From: Pseudomonas libanensis
GTDB taxonomy: Bacteria > Pseudomonadota > Gammaproteobacteria > Pseudomonadales > Pseudomonadaceae
DNA length: 64,000 nt
Direction: 5' to 3'
Assembly (NCBI RefSeq): GCF_001439685.1
Contig: NZ_JYLH01000011.1
Coordinates: 162,943 to 226,942 of the forward strand
In this document: in pieces, positions 10,328 to 19,496 of the stretch
How the letters are laid out: each line of letters opens with the position of its first letter
How positions within the stretch are numbered: position 1 is the first letter of the stretch
Translations under genes and position numbers: made by a program
The notes under the pieces: model-generated
What the model was told of the DNA's origin: nothing
Seen by the model: only the letters and a program-made list of their open reading frames with translations
Database searches by the model: none

Positions 10328-11413
10328 GTGAGCAAGAGAGCCTATAACTTCTGTGCCGGTCCCGCGGCGCTTCCTGAAGCAGTCCTGCAGCGTGCGCAGG
10401 GTGAACTCCTCGACTGGCATGGAAAAGGCCTCTCCGTGATGGAAATGAGCCATCGCAGCGATGAGTTCGTGTCCATCGCCACCAAGGCCGAGCAGGACCT
10501 GCGCGACTTGCTGGACATCCCATCCGACTACAAAGTGCTGTTCCTGCAAGGCGGTGCGAGCCAGCAGTTCGCTCAGTTGCCGCTGAACCTGCTGCCGGAA
10601 AATGGCAGTGCTGACTATATCGACACCGGTATCTGGGGGCAGAAGGCCATTGAAGAGGCTTCGCGCTACGGTCACGTCAATGTGGCAGGCACCGCCAAGC
10701 CCTACGACTACTTCGCCATTCCTGGCCAGAACGAGTGGAAGCTGTCCAAGGACGCGGCCTACGTCCACTACGTAGCGAACGAAACCATTGGCGGCCTGGA
10801 ATTCGACTGGGTGCCCCAAGTGGGTGACGTGCCGCTGGTGTGCGACATGTCTTCGGACATCCTTTCGCGCCCAATCGACGTGTCGAAGTACGGCATGATC
10901 TATGCTGGCGCACAGAAGAACATCGGCCCGAGTGGCATCCTGGTCAATATCATCCGCGAAGACCTGCTCGGTCGCGCGCGCTCGCTGTGCCCGACCATGC
11001 TCAACTACAAGGTCGCGGCCGATAACGGCTCGATGTACAACACCCCACCAGCGTTCGCCTGGTACCTCTCGGGCCTGGTGTTCGAGTGGCTGAAAGAGCA
11101 GGGCGGTGTGGCTGCCATGGGCAAGCGCAACGAAGAGAAGAAGCGCACCCTGTACGACTTCATCGACGCCAGCGGCCTTTACAGCAACCCGATCAACCTG
11201 ACTGACCGCTCGTGGATGAACGTGCCATTCCGCCTGGCCGATGATCGCCTGGACAAGCCATTCCTGGCCGGCGCCGACGAGCGCGGCCTGCTGAACCTCA
11301 AGGGCCACCGTTCGGTCGGCGGCATGCGCGCCTCCATCTACAACGCTGTCGACATCCACGCGATCAACGCGTTGGTGGCCTACATGGCAGAGTTCGAAAA
11401 GGAACACGGCTAA
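10328..11413 (+). CDS. serC: Phosphoserine aminotransferase SerC
   Basis: PLP enzyme that makes 3-phosphoserine (serine pathway) and the matching intermediate of pyridoxine synthesis. The N-terminus reads SKRAYNFCAGPAALPEAVL and the PLP-lysine region is MIYAGAQKNIGPSG near residue 198, as in class V SerC. The start is GTG 10328, giving 361 residues (family 360-362), with GTGAG seven bases upstream; an earlier in-frame ATG would add 11 residues not seen in the family. Its TAA stop shares a base with the ATG of pheA (TAATG), so the two are translationally coupled in a serC-pheA-hisC-tyrA/aroA-cmk-rpsA supra-operon. Confidence 0.96.
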   Translation: MSKRAYNFCAGPAALPEAVLQRAQGELLDWHGKGLSVMEMSHRSDEFVSIATKAEQDLRDLLDIPSDYKVLFLQGGASQQFAQLPLNLLPENGSADYIDTGIWGQKAIEEASRYGHVNVAGTAKPYDYFAIPGQNEWKLSKDAAYVHYVANETIGGLEFDWVPQVGDVPLVCDMSSDILSRPIDVSKYGMIYAGAQKNIGPSGILVNIIREDLLGRARSLCPTMLNYKVAADNGSMYNTPPAFAWYLSGLVFEWLKEQGGVAAMGKRNEEKKRTLYDFIDASGLYSNPINLTDRSWMNVPFRLADDRLDKPFLAGADERGLLNLKGHRSVGGMRASIYNAVDIHAINALVAYMAEFEKEHG

Positions 11414-12507
11414 TGTCTGAGCAAGAACTCAAGGCCCTGCGCGTACGCATTGACAGCCTGGACGAGAAAGTCCTCGAGCTGATCAGTGAGCGCGCGCGCT
11501 GTGCCCAGGAAGTGGCACGGGTGAAAATGGCGTCCCTGGCGGAAGGCGAAGTGCCGGTGTTCTACCGGCCCGAGCGCGAAGCCCAGGTGCTCAAACGCGT
11601 GATGGAACGCAACAAGGGCCCGTTGGGCAACGAAGAGATGGCGCGGTTGTTCCGTGAAATCATGTCCTCGTGCCTGGCGCTGGAGCAGCCGCTGAAAGTG
11701 GCTTACCTCGGCCCGGAAGGCACCTTCACTCAAGCGGCGGCCATGAAGCACTTCGGCCACGCGGTGATCAGCAAGCCGATGGCGGCCATCGACGAAGTGT
11801 TCCGCGAAGTGGCGGCCGGGGCGGTGAATTTTGGCGTGGTGCCGGTGGAAAACTCCACCGAAGGCGCGGTCAACCACACCCTGGACAGCTTCCTCGAGCA
11901 CGACATGGTGATCTGCGGCGAAGTCGAGCTGCGTATCCACCATCACCTGCTGGTGGGTGAGAACACCAAGACCGACAGCATCAGCCGCATCTACTCCCAC
12001 GCCCAGTCCCTGGCCCAGTGCCGCAAGTGGCTGGACGCGCATTACCCGAATGTGGAGCGCGTGGCGGTGTCCAGCAACGCCGAAGCGGCCAAGCGAGTCA
12101 AGGGTGAGTGGAATTCGGCCGCGATTGCCGGTGATATGGCTGCGGGTCTGTACGGCCTGACGCGCCTGGCCGAAAAGATCGAGGACCGCCCGGACAACTC
12201 CACGCGCTTCTTGATGATCGGCAGCCAGGAAGTGCCGCCGACCGGCGACGACAAGACCTCGATTATCGTCTCCATGAGCAACAAGCCCGGCGCGCTGCAT
12301 GAGCTGCTGGTGCCATTCCACGATAACGGGATTGACCTGACGCGCATCGAAACGCGTCCTTCGCGCAGCGGTAAATGGACTTATGTGTTCTTTATCGACT
12401 TCATCGGCCATCACCGCGACCCACTGGTCAAGGGCGTGCTGGAGAAAATCAGTCAGGAAGCCGTAGCACTCAAGGTGCTGGGCTCGTACCCGAAAGCGGT
12501 TTTGTGA
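11413..12507 (+). CDS. pheA: Bifunctional chorismate mutase/prephenate dehydratase (P-protein)
   Basis: Converts chorismate to prephenate and then phenylpyruvate, committing to phenylalanine; 364 residues. Domains are an AroQ-type chorismate mutase (about 1-90, LRVRIDSLDEKVLELISERARCA), prephenate dehydratase (about 95-270, from GPEGTFTQAAAMKHFG to the catalytic TRF in NSTRFLMIG), and a C-terminal ACT regulatory domain (about 280-360, GALHELLVPF and the Phe-binding-like IETRPSR). It overlaps serC by one base and ends nine bases before hisC. Feedback inhibition by Phe is expected from the ACT motifs but not shown. Confidence 0.97.
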   Translation: MSEQELKALRVRIDSLDEKVLELISERARCAQEVARVKMASLAEGEVPVFYRPEREAQVLKRVMERNKGPLGNEEMARLFREIMSSCLALEQPLKVAYLGPEGTFTQAAAMKHFGHAVISKPMAAIDEVFREVAAGAVNFGVVPVENSTEGAVNHTLDSFLEHDMVICGEVELRIHHHLLVGENTKTDSISRIYSHAQSLAQCRKWLDAHYPNVERVAVSSNAEAAKRVKGEWNSAAIAGDMAAGLYGLTRLAEKIEDRPDNSTRFLMIGSQEVPPTGDDKTSIIVSMSNKPGALHELLVPFHDNGIDLTRIETRPSRSGKWTYVFFIDFIGHHRDPLVKGVLEKISQEAVALKVLGSYPKAVL

Positions 12508-12516
12508 GGCTTTGAC

Positions 12517-13629
12517 ATGAGTGGCAACTTCCTCGCCCTGGCACAGCCGGGCGTGCAACAACTCTCGCCTTATGTTCCAGGCAAGCCTGTGGACGAGCTG
12601 GCCCGTGAGTTGAATCTGGACCCGTCCAAAATCGTCAAGCTGGCGAGCAACGAAAACCCGCTGGGCCCGAGCCCTAAAGTGCTTGCGGCGATTCGGGAAG
12701 AGCTGGCCGAGCTGACCCGTTACCCCGATGGCAACGGCTTTGCGCTCAAGTCCCTGCTGGCGGACAAGTGCCGGGTCGAGCTGAATCAGGTGACCTTGGG
12801 CAATGGCTCCAATGACATCCTTGAATTGGTCGGCCGTGCCTACCTGGCCCCGGGTTTGAATGCGGTGTTCAGCGAGCACGCGTTTGCGGTCTACCCGATT
12901 GTGACCCAGGCTGTGGGGGCTGATGCCCGTGTTATCCCTGCCAAAGACTGGGGGCACGACCTGCCGGCAATGCTGGCGGCCATCGACGCGCAAACTCGCG
13001 TGGTGTTTATCGCCAACCCGAACAATCCGACCGGCACCTGGTTCGACGAGCAGGCACTGAACGAATTCCTGCAGGATGTGCCGGAGCACGTGCTGGTGGT
13101 GCTGGACGAGGCCTACATCGAGTACGCCGAAGGCAGCGACCTGCCGGACGGCCTCGACTTCCTGGCGGCCTACCCGAACCTGCTGGTATCGCGCACGTTC
13201 TCCAAGGCGTATGGCCTGGCGTCGCTGCGGGTTGGCTACGGCTTGTCCACGGCGGTGGTTGCCGACGTGCTCAACCGTGTGCGCCAACCGTTCAACGTCA
13301 ACAGCCTGGCCCTGGCGGCTGCGTGTGCGGCGTTAAAGGATGCCGAGTACCTGGAAGAAGGGCGTCGCATCAACGAAAGCGGCATGCTGCAATTGCAGGA
13401 AGGCTTTCGCGAGTTGGGCCTGGGTTGGATTCCGTCCAAGGGCAACTTCATCTGCGTCGATCTCGGCCAGGTGGCTGCCCCGGTGTTTCAGGGCCTGCTG
13501 CGCGAAGGCGTGATCGTGCGTCCGGTGGCCAACTACGGCATGCCGAACCACCTGCGTATCACCATCGGTTTGCCGGCTGAGAACAGCCGCTTCCTTGAGG
13601 CGCTGGCCAAGGTTCTGGCCCGTGGTTGA
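12517..13629 (+). CDS. hisC: Histidinol-phosphate/aromatic aminotransferase HisC
   Basis: Class I/II PLP aminotransferase of 370 residues. The PLP lysine lies in SRTFSKAYGLASLRVGYG near residue 233, with the substrate-phosphate Arg region and NPNNPTGTWF near 168. Placed between pheA and tyrA/aroA, this copy (hisC2-like in Pseudomonas) probably transaminates aromatic keto acids as well as imidazole-acetol phosphate. Its role in histidine synthesis is uncertain because Pseudomonas normally has another hisC in a his cluster. It starts 9 bases after pheA, and its 3' end approaches or overlaps the next reading frame, depending on that gene's start. Confidence 0.94.
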   Translation: MSGNFLALAQPGVQQLSPYVPGKPVDELARELNLDPSKIVKLASNENPLGPSPKVLAAIREELAELTRYPDGNGFALKSLLADKCRVELNQVTLGNGSNDILELVGRAYLAPGLNAVFSEHAFAVYPIVTQAVGADARVIPAKDWGHDLPAMLAAIDAQTRVVFIANPNNPTGTWFDEQALNEFLQDVPEHVLVVLDEAYIEYAEGSDLPDGLDFLAAYPNLLVSRTFSKAYGLASLRVGYGLSTAVVADVLNRVRQPFNVNSLALAAACAALKDAEYLEEGRRINESGMLQLQEGFRELGLGWIPSKGNFICVDLGQVAAPVFQGLLREGVIVRPVANYGMPNHLRITIGLPAENSRFLEALAKVLARG

Positions 13630-13657
13630 TGTCACTGCATTGCAACCTGCTGTGCCT

Positions 13658-15868
13658 ATGATCGGTCGCCTGGTGGTGGTCGGCCTGGGGTTGATCGGTG
13701 GCTCCTTCGCCAAGGGGCTTCGCGAAAGCGGATTATGCGGCGAAGTGGTGGGCGTGGATCTGGACCCGCAATCGCGCAAGCTGGCGGTGGAGCTGGGCGT
13801 GGTGGACCGCTGTGAGGCGGACCTGGCAATTGCCTGCCAGGGCGCGGATGTGATCCAGCTCGCCGTGCCGATCCTGGCCATGGAGAAGCTGCTGGCGGTG
13901 TTGGCCGGCATGGATCTGGGGCAGGCAATCCTCACCGACGTCGGCAGTGCCAAAGGTAATGTGGTGCGTGCTGCGCAGCTGGCATTTGGCGAAATGCCGC
14001 CGCGCTTTGTGCCGGGCCATCCGATTGCCGGTTCCGAGCAGAGCGGGGTGGAAGCCTCAAATGCACAGTTGTTCCGTCGGCATAAGGTGATCCTCACGCC
14101 GCTTGCGCAAACCGATCCGGCGGCGCTGGCCGTCGTAGATCGTCTCTGGCGCGAGCTGGGGGCGGATGTGGAGCACATGCAGGTCGAGCGCCACGATGAA
14201 GTGCTGGCGGCGACCAGCCATTTACCCCATTTGCTGGCATTTGGCTTGGTGGATTCCCTGGCCAAGCGCAATGAAAACCTGGAGATATTCCGTTATGCCG
14301 CCGGTGGCTTCCGCGATTTCACGCGGATTGCCGGCAGCGATCCGGTGATGTGGCACGATATCTTCCTCGCCAATCGCGAAGCGGTGTTGCGTACCCTGGA
14401 CACTTTCCGCAGCGACCTCGACGCCCTGCGTGACGCGGTTGACGCGGGTGACGGCCATCAACTGTTGGGCGTGTTCACCCGTGCGCGGGTGGCGCGTGAA
14501 CATTTCAGCAAGATCCTGGCACGCCGGGCTTATATGGAAACCGCAGTGAGCGCCGATGAGCTGACTTTCATCGCCAGCCCGGGAGGCCGCTTGAACGGGC
14601 GTATTCGGGTGCCGGGTGATAAGTCGATCTCTCATCGCTCGATCATGCTCGGTTCGCTGGCCGAGGGCGTGACAGAAGTCGAAGGTTTCCTTGAGGGCGA
14701 AGATGCCCTGGCGACTTTGCAGGCATTTCGCGACATGGGCGTGGTGATTGAAGGTCCGCACCATGGGCGCGTGACTATCCATGGCGTTGGCCTGCATGGG
14801 TTGAAGGCTGCGCCGGGGCCGATCTACCTGGGTAATTCCGGTACGTCCATGCGCCTGCTGGCCGGTTTACTGGCGGCGCAGAGCTTCGATAGCGTGCTGA
14901 CCGGCGATGCGTCGCTGTCCAAACGCCCGATGGATCGCGTAGCCAAGCCGCTGCGGGCAATGGGTGCAGTGATCGAGACCGGGCCGGAAGGCCGCCCGCC
15001 GCTGACCATACGTGGCGGTCAGGTACTCAAAGGTCTGACTTACGCATTGCCGATGGCCAGTGCGCAGGTTAAGTCCTGCCTGTTGCTGGCTGGCCTGTAT
15101 GCACAGGGTAAAACCGCGGTCACCGAGCCTGCGCCGACCCGCGACCACACCGAACGCATGTTGCGTGGTTTTGGATGCCCAGTGGCAGTGGAGGGCGCGA
15201 CGGCGTCCGTGGAACCGGGCCATAAATTGGCCGCGACCCACATTGAAGTGCCTGGGGATATTTCGTCTGCGGCGTTTTTCCTGGTGGCGGCGTCGATTGC
15301 CGAGGGCTCCGAGTTGCTGTTGGAGCATGTCGGTGTCAACCCGACCCGCACCGGGGTGATCGATATCCTGCGGCTGATGGGCGCAGATATCACCTTGGAA
15401 AACCCGCGTGAAGTGGGTGGCGAGCCGGTTGCTGACTTACGTGTACGTGCTGCCAAGCTCAAAGGTATCGAGATTCCAGCGGCGCTGGTGCCGTTGGCAA
15501 TCGATGAGTTTCCCGTGCTGTTTGTCGCCGCTGCCTGCGCCGAAGGTCGAACCGTACTACGCGGTGCCGAGGAGCTGCGCCTCAAGGAGTCCGACCGTAT
15601 CCAGGTCATGGCCGATGGTCTGTTGGTCCTGGGCGTGAAGTGTGAAGCCACGGCCGATGGGATTATCATTGACGGTGGCTCGATGGTTGGGGGTGAAGTG
15701 CAGGCCCATGGTGATCACCGGGTGGCCATGGCGTTCGGCGTGGCTTCCCTGCGGGCCGAGGCGCCGATTCGTATCCGTGACTGCGCCAACGTTGCTACAT
15801 CTTTTCCGAACTTTCTTACACTGTGTGCCCAAGTCGGCATCCGTGTTGCCCAAGAGGCTCAATTGTGA
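13658..15868 (+). CDS. Fused prephenate dehydrogenase / 3-phosphoshikimate 1-carboxyvinyltransferase (TyrA-AroA)
   Basis: One polypeptide of about 736 residues carries two non-consecutive activities. The N-terminal half (1-290) is a TyrA dehydrogenase with the NAD motif GLGLIGGSFAKGL and GHPIAGSEQSG. The C-terminal half (about 300-736) is EPSP synthase AroA: PGDKSISHRSIMLGSLA, LGNSGTSMRLLAG, and LRLKESDRIQVMADGL near the active site. The fusion is typical of Pseudomonas. The start is ambiguous: ATG 13658 begins directly before the Rossmann fold, while GTG 13622, preceded by AAGG at a good distance and overlapping hisC by eight bases, would add 12 residues. The 3' end overlaps cmk by four bases (GTGA). 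Confidence 0.93.
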   Translation: MIGRLVVVGLGLIGGSFAKGLRESGLCGEVVGVDLDPQSRKLAVELGVVDRCEADLAIACQGADVIQLAVPILAMEKLLAVLAGMDLGQAILTDVGSAKGNVVRAAQLAFGEMPPRFVPGHPIAGSEQSGVEASNAQLFRRHKVILTPLAQTDPAALAVVDRLWRELGADVEHMQVERHDEVLAATSHLPHLLAFGLVDSLAKRNENLEIFRYAAGGFRDFTRIAGSDPVMWHDIFLANREAVLRTLDTFRSDLDALRDAVDAGDGHQLLGVFTRARVAREHFSKILARRAYMETAVSADELTFIASPGGRLNGRIRVPGDKSISHRSIMLGSLAEGVTEVEGFLEGEDALATLQAFRDMGVVIEGPHHGRVTIHGVGLHGLKAAPGPIYLGNSGTSMRLLAGLLAAQSFDSVLTGDASLSKRPMDRVAKPLRAMGAVIETGPEGRPPLTIRGGQVLKGLTYALPMASAQVKSCLLLAGLYAQGKTAVTEPAPTRDHTERMLRGFGCPVAVEGATASVEPGHKLAATHIEVPGDISSAAFFLVAASIAEGSELLLEHVGVNPTRTGVIDILRLMGADITLENPREVGGEPVADLRVRAAKLKGIEIPAALVPLAIDEFPVLFVAAACAEGRTVLRGAEELRLKESDRIQVMADGLLVLGVKCEATADGIIIDGGSMVGGEVQAHGDHRVAMAFGVASLRAEAPIRIRDCANVATSFPNFLTLCAQVGIRVAQEAQL

Positions 15869-16554
15869 ATATCAAAGCACCGGTGATTACCATCGACGGG
15901 CCAAGTGGCTCGGGCAAAGGCACCATCGCCGGCATCCTGGCCAAGCGCCTGGGCTGGTGCCTGCTGGATTCCGGCGCGCTGTACCGCCTGCTGGCGTTCG
16001 CGGCGCGCAACCATGGCGTCGACCTGACCAACGAAGAATCCCTGAAGCTGCTGGCGGCGCATCTGGATGTGCAGTTCGTCGGCGCGACGGAAGGTCATCC
16101 CCAGCGCATTATCCTGGAAGGCGATGATGTGACCGATGACCTGCGTAACGAGCAAGTCGGCTCCTGGGCATCCCAGGTTGCCGCGTTGCCGGCCGTGCGC
16201 GATGCCCTGCTGCAGCGTCAGCGGGCGTTCCAGGAGCCGCCGGGCCTGGTGGCCGATGGCCGCGACATGGGCACCGTAGTGTTTCCGGACGCGCCGCTGA
16301 AGATTTTCCTGACCGCCAGCGCCGAGGAGCGGGCGCGCCGCCGCTACTTGCAGTTGAAGGGCAAAGTCGATGGTGTTAGTCTGTCGAGTCTGCTAGATGA
16401 GATCCGTGCACGCGATGAGCGTGATACCCAGCGCGCAGTAGCCCCGCTCAAGCCGGCGGCTGATGCCATACAGCTGGATTCCACGGAGTTGTCCATCGAG
16501 CAGGTGCTGGAACGCATCATGAGCGAGATCGCCATTCGCGACATCGCCGGGTGA
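15865..16554 (+). CDS. cmk: Cytidylate kinase
   Basis: Phosphorylates CMP and dCMP, 229 residues. The P-loop GPSGSGKGT lies at 12-20, the CMP-binding/lid region VADGRDMGTVVFPDA near 130-145, and RRRYLQLKG with the lid Arg residues near 160. The start is GTG 15865, overlapping the tyrA/aroA stop as GTGA, with AGAGG seven bases upstream; an ATG 42 bases earlier would give 14 non-homologous residues. It lies directly before rpsA, a pairing (cmk-rpsA) conserved across gamma-proteobacteria. Confidence 0.96.
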   Translation: MNIKAPVITIDGPSGSGKGTIAGILAKRLGWCLLDSGALYRLLAFAARNHGVDLTNEESLKLLAAHLDVQFVGATEGHPQRIILEGDDVTDDLRNEQVGSWASQVAALPAVRDALLQRQRAFQEPPGLVADGRDMGTVVFPDAPLKIFLTASAEERARRRYLQLKGKVDGVSLSSLLDEIRARDERDTQRAVAPLKPAADAIQLDSTELSIEQVLERIMSEIAIRDIAG

Positions 16555-16555
16555 C

Positions 16556-16603
16556 CAAGAAGGCTGCAGGGGACCAGTCATAGTCCTGCGGTGCTTCTTC
16601 TAA
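16556..16603 (+). promoter_or_regulatory. Hairpin in the rpsA leader
   Basis: An imperfect stem joins AAGAAG (from 16558) with CTTCTT (to 16603), with an inner stem gcagg/cctgc, between cmk and rpsA. No T-run follows, so it is not a standard terminator. Ribosomal protein S1 represses its own translation through leader structure in E. coli, so this could be an equivalent, but no sequence similarity was tested. Confidence 0.35.
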
Positions 16604-16673
16604 TTGAAACTGACCCATACCGTCTGGGGTGTGGAGATGGGCGTATTCTTCGCCCTTATCAACAGGAATTAAA

Positions 16674-18356
16674 ATGAGCGAAAGCTTTGCGGAACTCTTT
16701 GAAGAAAGCCTAAAAACCCTGAACCTTCAGGCAGGCTCCATCATCACCGGTGTTATCGTTGATATCGATTACCAAGCTCGCTGGGTAACCGTTCACGCTG
16801 GTCTGAAGTCTGAAGCTCTGATCCCGCTGGAACAGTTCTACAACGATGCTGGTGATCTGACAATCAATGTCGGTGACGAAGTTCACGTTGCTCTGGACTC
16901 GGTTGAAGACGGTTTCGGTGAAACCAAGCTGTCCCGTGAAAAAGCCAAGCGCGCTGAATGCTGGATTGTTCTCGAAGCAGCCTTCGCAGCTGAAGAAGTG
17001 GTCAAGGGCGTTATCAACGGTAAGGTTAAAGGCGGCTTCACTGTCGACGTTAACGGCATCCGTGCGTTCCTGCCAGGTTCTTTGGTCGACGTTCGTCCAG
17101 TGCGCGACACCACGCACCTGGAAGGCAAAGAACTCGAATTCAAGGTCATCAAGCTCGACCAGAAGCGCAACAACGTTGTCGTTTCCCGTCGCAGCGTGCT
17201 GGAAGCAGAGAACTCCGCCGAGCGTGAAGCTCTGCTGGAATCCCTGCAGGAAGGCCAACAAGTCAAAGGTATCGTCAAGAACCTCACCGATTACGGCGCA
17301 TTCGTCGATCTGGGTGGCGTCGATGGCCTGCTGCACATTACCGACATGGCTTGGAAGCGTATCAAGCATCCTTCCGAAATCGTCAATGTTGGCGACGAGA
17401 TCGATGTCAAGGTTCTGAAGTACGATCGTGAGCGTAACCGCGTTTCCCTGGGCTTGAAGCAGCTGGGCGAAGATCCATGGGTTGCTATCAAGGCTCGTTA
17501 CCCAGAAAGTACTCGCGTCACCGCGCGTGTTACCAACCTGACCGACTACGGCTGCTTCGCAGAGCTGGAAGAAGGCGTGGAAGGCCTGGTACACGTTTCC
17601 GAAATGGACTGGACCAACAAGAACATCCACCCTTCGAAAGTCGTACAAGTCGGCGACGAAGTGGAAGTTATGGTTCTGGACATCGACGAAGAGCGTCGTC
17701 GTATCTCCCTGGGCATCAAGCAGTGCAAATCTAACCCATGGGAAGATTTCTCTGGCCAGTTCAACAAGGGCGATAAAATCTCCGGCACCATCAAGTCGAT
17801 CACCGATTTCGGTATCTTCATTGGTCTGGACGGCGGCATCGACGGCCTGGTTCACCTGTCCGACATCTCCTGGAACGAAGTTGGCGAAGAAGCTGTTCGT
17901 CGTTTCAAGAAGGGCGACGAGCTGGACACCGTTATCCTGTCGGTTGACCCAGAGCGCGAGCGTATCTCCCTGGGTATCAAGCAACTGGAAAGCGATCCGT
18001 TCTCCGAGTACGTTCAAGAGAACGACAAAGGCGCAATCGTTAAGGGCACTGTGAAAGAAGTTGACGCTAAAGGCGCCATCATCACTCTGGCCGACGATAT
18101 CGAAGCGACTCTGAAAGCCTCCGAAATCAGCCGTGACCGCGTTGAAGACGCGCGCAACGTTCTGAAAGAAGGCCAGGAAGTAGAAGCCAAGATCATCAGC
18201 GTTGACCGCAAGAGCCGCGTGATTCAGCTCTCCATCAAGTCCAAAGACGAAGTGGAAGAGAAAGAAGCTATCCAGAGCCTGAAAGAAGCTCCGGAAGCTG
18301 CTGCTGACACCACCATGGCGGCACTGCTGCGCCAGGCAATGGCTAAGCAGAACTAA
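16674..18356 (+). CDS. rpsA: 30S ribosomal protein S1
   Basis: S1 binds mRNA and helps load structured messages on the 30S subunit; 560 residues. Six S1 (OB-fold) repeats can be followed, starting near residues 22, 105, 190, 275, 362 and 449. Repeats 3-6 carry clear GIVKNLTDYGAFVDLGG-type signatures (VTNLTDYGCFAEL, IKSITDFGIFIGLDGG). ATG 16674 is preceded by AGGAA; a further in-frame ATG 45 bases upstream lies in the leader. A strong terminator follows. Codon use is highly biased toward preferred codons, as expected for a highly expressed gene. Confidence 0.98.
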   Translation: MSESFAELFEESLKTLNLQAGSIITGVIVDIDYQARWVTVHAGLKSEALIPLEQFYNDAGDLTINVGDEVHVALDSVEDGFGETKLSREKAKRAECWIVLEAAFAAEEVVKGVINGKVKGGFTVDVNGIRAFLPGSLVDVRPVRDTTHLEGKELEFKVIKLDQKRNNVVVSRRSVLEAENSAEREALLESLQEGQQVKGIVKNLTDYGAFVDLGGVDGLLHITDMAWKRIKHPSEIVNVGDEIDVKVLKYDRERNRVSLGLKQLGEDPWVAIKARYPESTRVTARVTNLTDYGCFAELEEGVEGLVHVSEMDWTNKNIHPSKVVQVGDEVEVMVLDIDEERRRISLGIKQCKSNPWEDFSGQFNKGDKISGTIKSITDFGIFIGLDGGIDGLVHLSDISWNEVGEEAVRRFKKGDELDTVILSVDPERERISLGIKQLESDPFSEYVQENDKGAIVKGTVKEVDAKGAIITLADDIEATLKASEISRDRVEDARNVLKEGQEVEAKIISVDRKSRVIQLSIKSKDEVEEKEAIQSLKEAPEAAADTTMAALLRQAMAKQN

Positions 18357-18373
18357 GTTCTGTAAAGCTGTAG

Positions 18374-18402
18374 AAAAAGGGCGACTTCGGTCGCCCTTTT
18401 TT
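18374..18402 (+). terminator. Rho-independent terminator of rpsA
   Basis: AAAAAGGGCGAC, a TTCG tetraloop and GTCGCCCTTTTTT: a 12-bp stem ending in a run of six T, 17 bases after the rpsA stop. It closes the serC-to-rpsA block. Confidence 0.95.
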
Positions 18403-18516
18403 GTACCTGAAATTTGATGAAGCAACTGCACCGAACCAAGACATTCAGCCCAATGTCAGAACTGACTATAGTCTTGAAAACGGCTATTTCGCGTCGCTGA
18501 CTCAATAAGGGTTTGA

Positions 18517-18801
18517 ATGAACAGAATTATCGTAATACTTGCATTGGTAATGCTTGCAGGCTGCTCCTCCACCAGCGCCAAGACCCACGCAAAGCGCGGC
18601 GCCAGCGGGGTCGAGATCGACTGCTCGGGGCTGGGTAATAAGTGGGAGAAGTGCGAAAAGCGTGCTGCCCGTGAGTGCAAGATGCAGGGTTACAAGGTTG
18701 TCACACGCTCCAGCGATGCCAAGGACGAAGAGGGTGACTACTTGTTCGGTTGGAACCCCGCAGGCGCCGTGACTCGGACGATGTTGGTGATCTGCAAATG
18801 A
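18517..18801 (+). CDS. Small predicted lipoprotein, function unknown
   Basis: A 94-residue protein with a lipoprotein signal peptide: MNRIIVILALVMLAGC, lipobox LAGC with the acylated Cys at residue 16. Ser residues follow the Cys rather than Asp, so outer-membrane sorting is expected. The mature part has four more Cys (residues near 36, 46, 54 and the penultimate residue), which could form disulphides, and a hydrophobic/Gly segment near 73-85. I do not recognise a named domain. It is alone between the rpsA terminator and ihfB. Confidence 0.8.
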   Translation: MNRIIVILALVMLAGCSSTSAKTHAKRGASGVEIDCSGLGNKWEKCEKRAARECKMQGYKVVTRSSDAKDEEGDYLFGWNPAGAVTRTMLVICK

Positions 18802-18932
18802 GGGCGGATGCTTACGCGATAAGCGTTGATTCTGCCTGTAGATTAGTTGATGCATGGGCTGTTCAAATTCATCAAGTCATGCTAAAACCTTCGAAGCGCT
18901 TTTCCTAGCTGCTTGAAAAAGAAGGGAAAAAT

Positions 18933-19229
18933 ATGACGAAGTCGGAGTTGATCGAACGAATTGTCACCCATCAAGGGCTGCTCTCATCCAAGGATGTGGA
19001 GCTGGCTATCAAGACCATGCTTGAGCAAATGTCCCAATGCTTGGCCACCGGAGATCGCATCGAGATCCGCGGCTTCGGCAGCTTCTCACTGCACTACCGT
19101 GCACCGCGCGTAGGCCGCAACCCAAAAACCGGCCAATCCGTCAGCCTCGACGGCAAATTCGTACCCCACTTCAAACCGGGCAAGGAATTGCGCGATCGGG
19201 TGAACGAAGAAGAGGAAGAAGGCGTCTGA
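18933..19229 (+). CDS. ihfB: Integration host factor subunit beta
   Basis: DNA-bending nucleoid protein of the HU/IHF family, 98 residues, partner of IhfA. The DNA-intercalating beta-arm region is visible: GFGSFSLHYRAPRVGRNPKTGQSV, with the Pro of RNPKTG near residue 63, and the C-terminus ends in an acidic EEEEEG. GAAGGG lies eight bases before the ATG. The ihfB-lapA-wzz order marks the conserved edge of the Pseudomonas O-antigen locus. Confidence 0.97.
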   Translation: MTKSELIERIVTHQGLLSSKDVELAIKTMLEQMSQCLATGDRIEIRGFGSFSLHYRAPRVGRNPKTGQSVSLDGKFVPHFKPGKELRDRVNEEEEEGV

Positions 19230-19253
19230 GTGTTTTTGGGGTAGGAGAAGGTT

Positions 19254-19496
19254 ATGCGTGGGGTTAAGCGCGTTGTTGCGGTATTGATTGCAGTGCTTGC
19301 GGCGTTGGTGGTTTTGGCGTTTGTGCTGGAGAACCAGCAGAGTGTTGCGTTGACGTTCCTGGGGTGGAGTACTGCCCAGATGCCGGTGGCGGTGTTTGTG
19401 GTGGTGGCTTTGATTGTGGGGATGTTGATTGGGCCGGTGATGGGGGGGCTGGTTCGTAGCCGGCGTTCTAAACCCCGACCTGCAACACGTCTATAG
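19254..19496 (+). CDS. lapA: LapA-domain (DUF1049) inner-membrane protein
   Basis: An 80-residue membrane protein with two hydrophobic segments (about 7-27 and 42-62) joined by ENQQSVALTFLGWSTAQMP, the hallmark of LapA/YciS proteins, and a basic C-terminus. In E. coli, LapA acts with LapB in controlling LPS assembly and LpxC turnover; the role in Pseudomonas is inferred. It starts 25 bases after ihfB and precedes the O-antigen genes. It is unrelated to the large adhesin that is also called LapA in Pseudomonas. Confidence 0.88.
   Translation: MRGVKRVVAVLIAVLAALVVLAFVLENQQSVALTFLGWSTAQMPVAVFVVVALIVGMLIGPVMGGLVRSRRSKPRPATRL

Noticed and set aside
11410..13287. Reverse-strand open frame across pheA and hisC
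   Set aside because: Antisense shadow created by GC-rich codon bias; no ribosome-binding site, no recognised motif.
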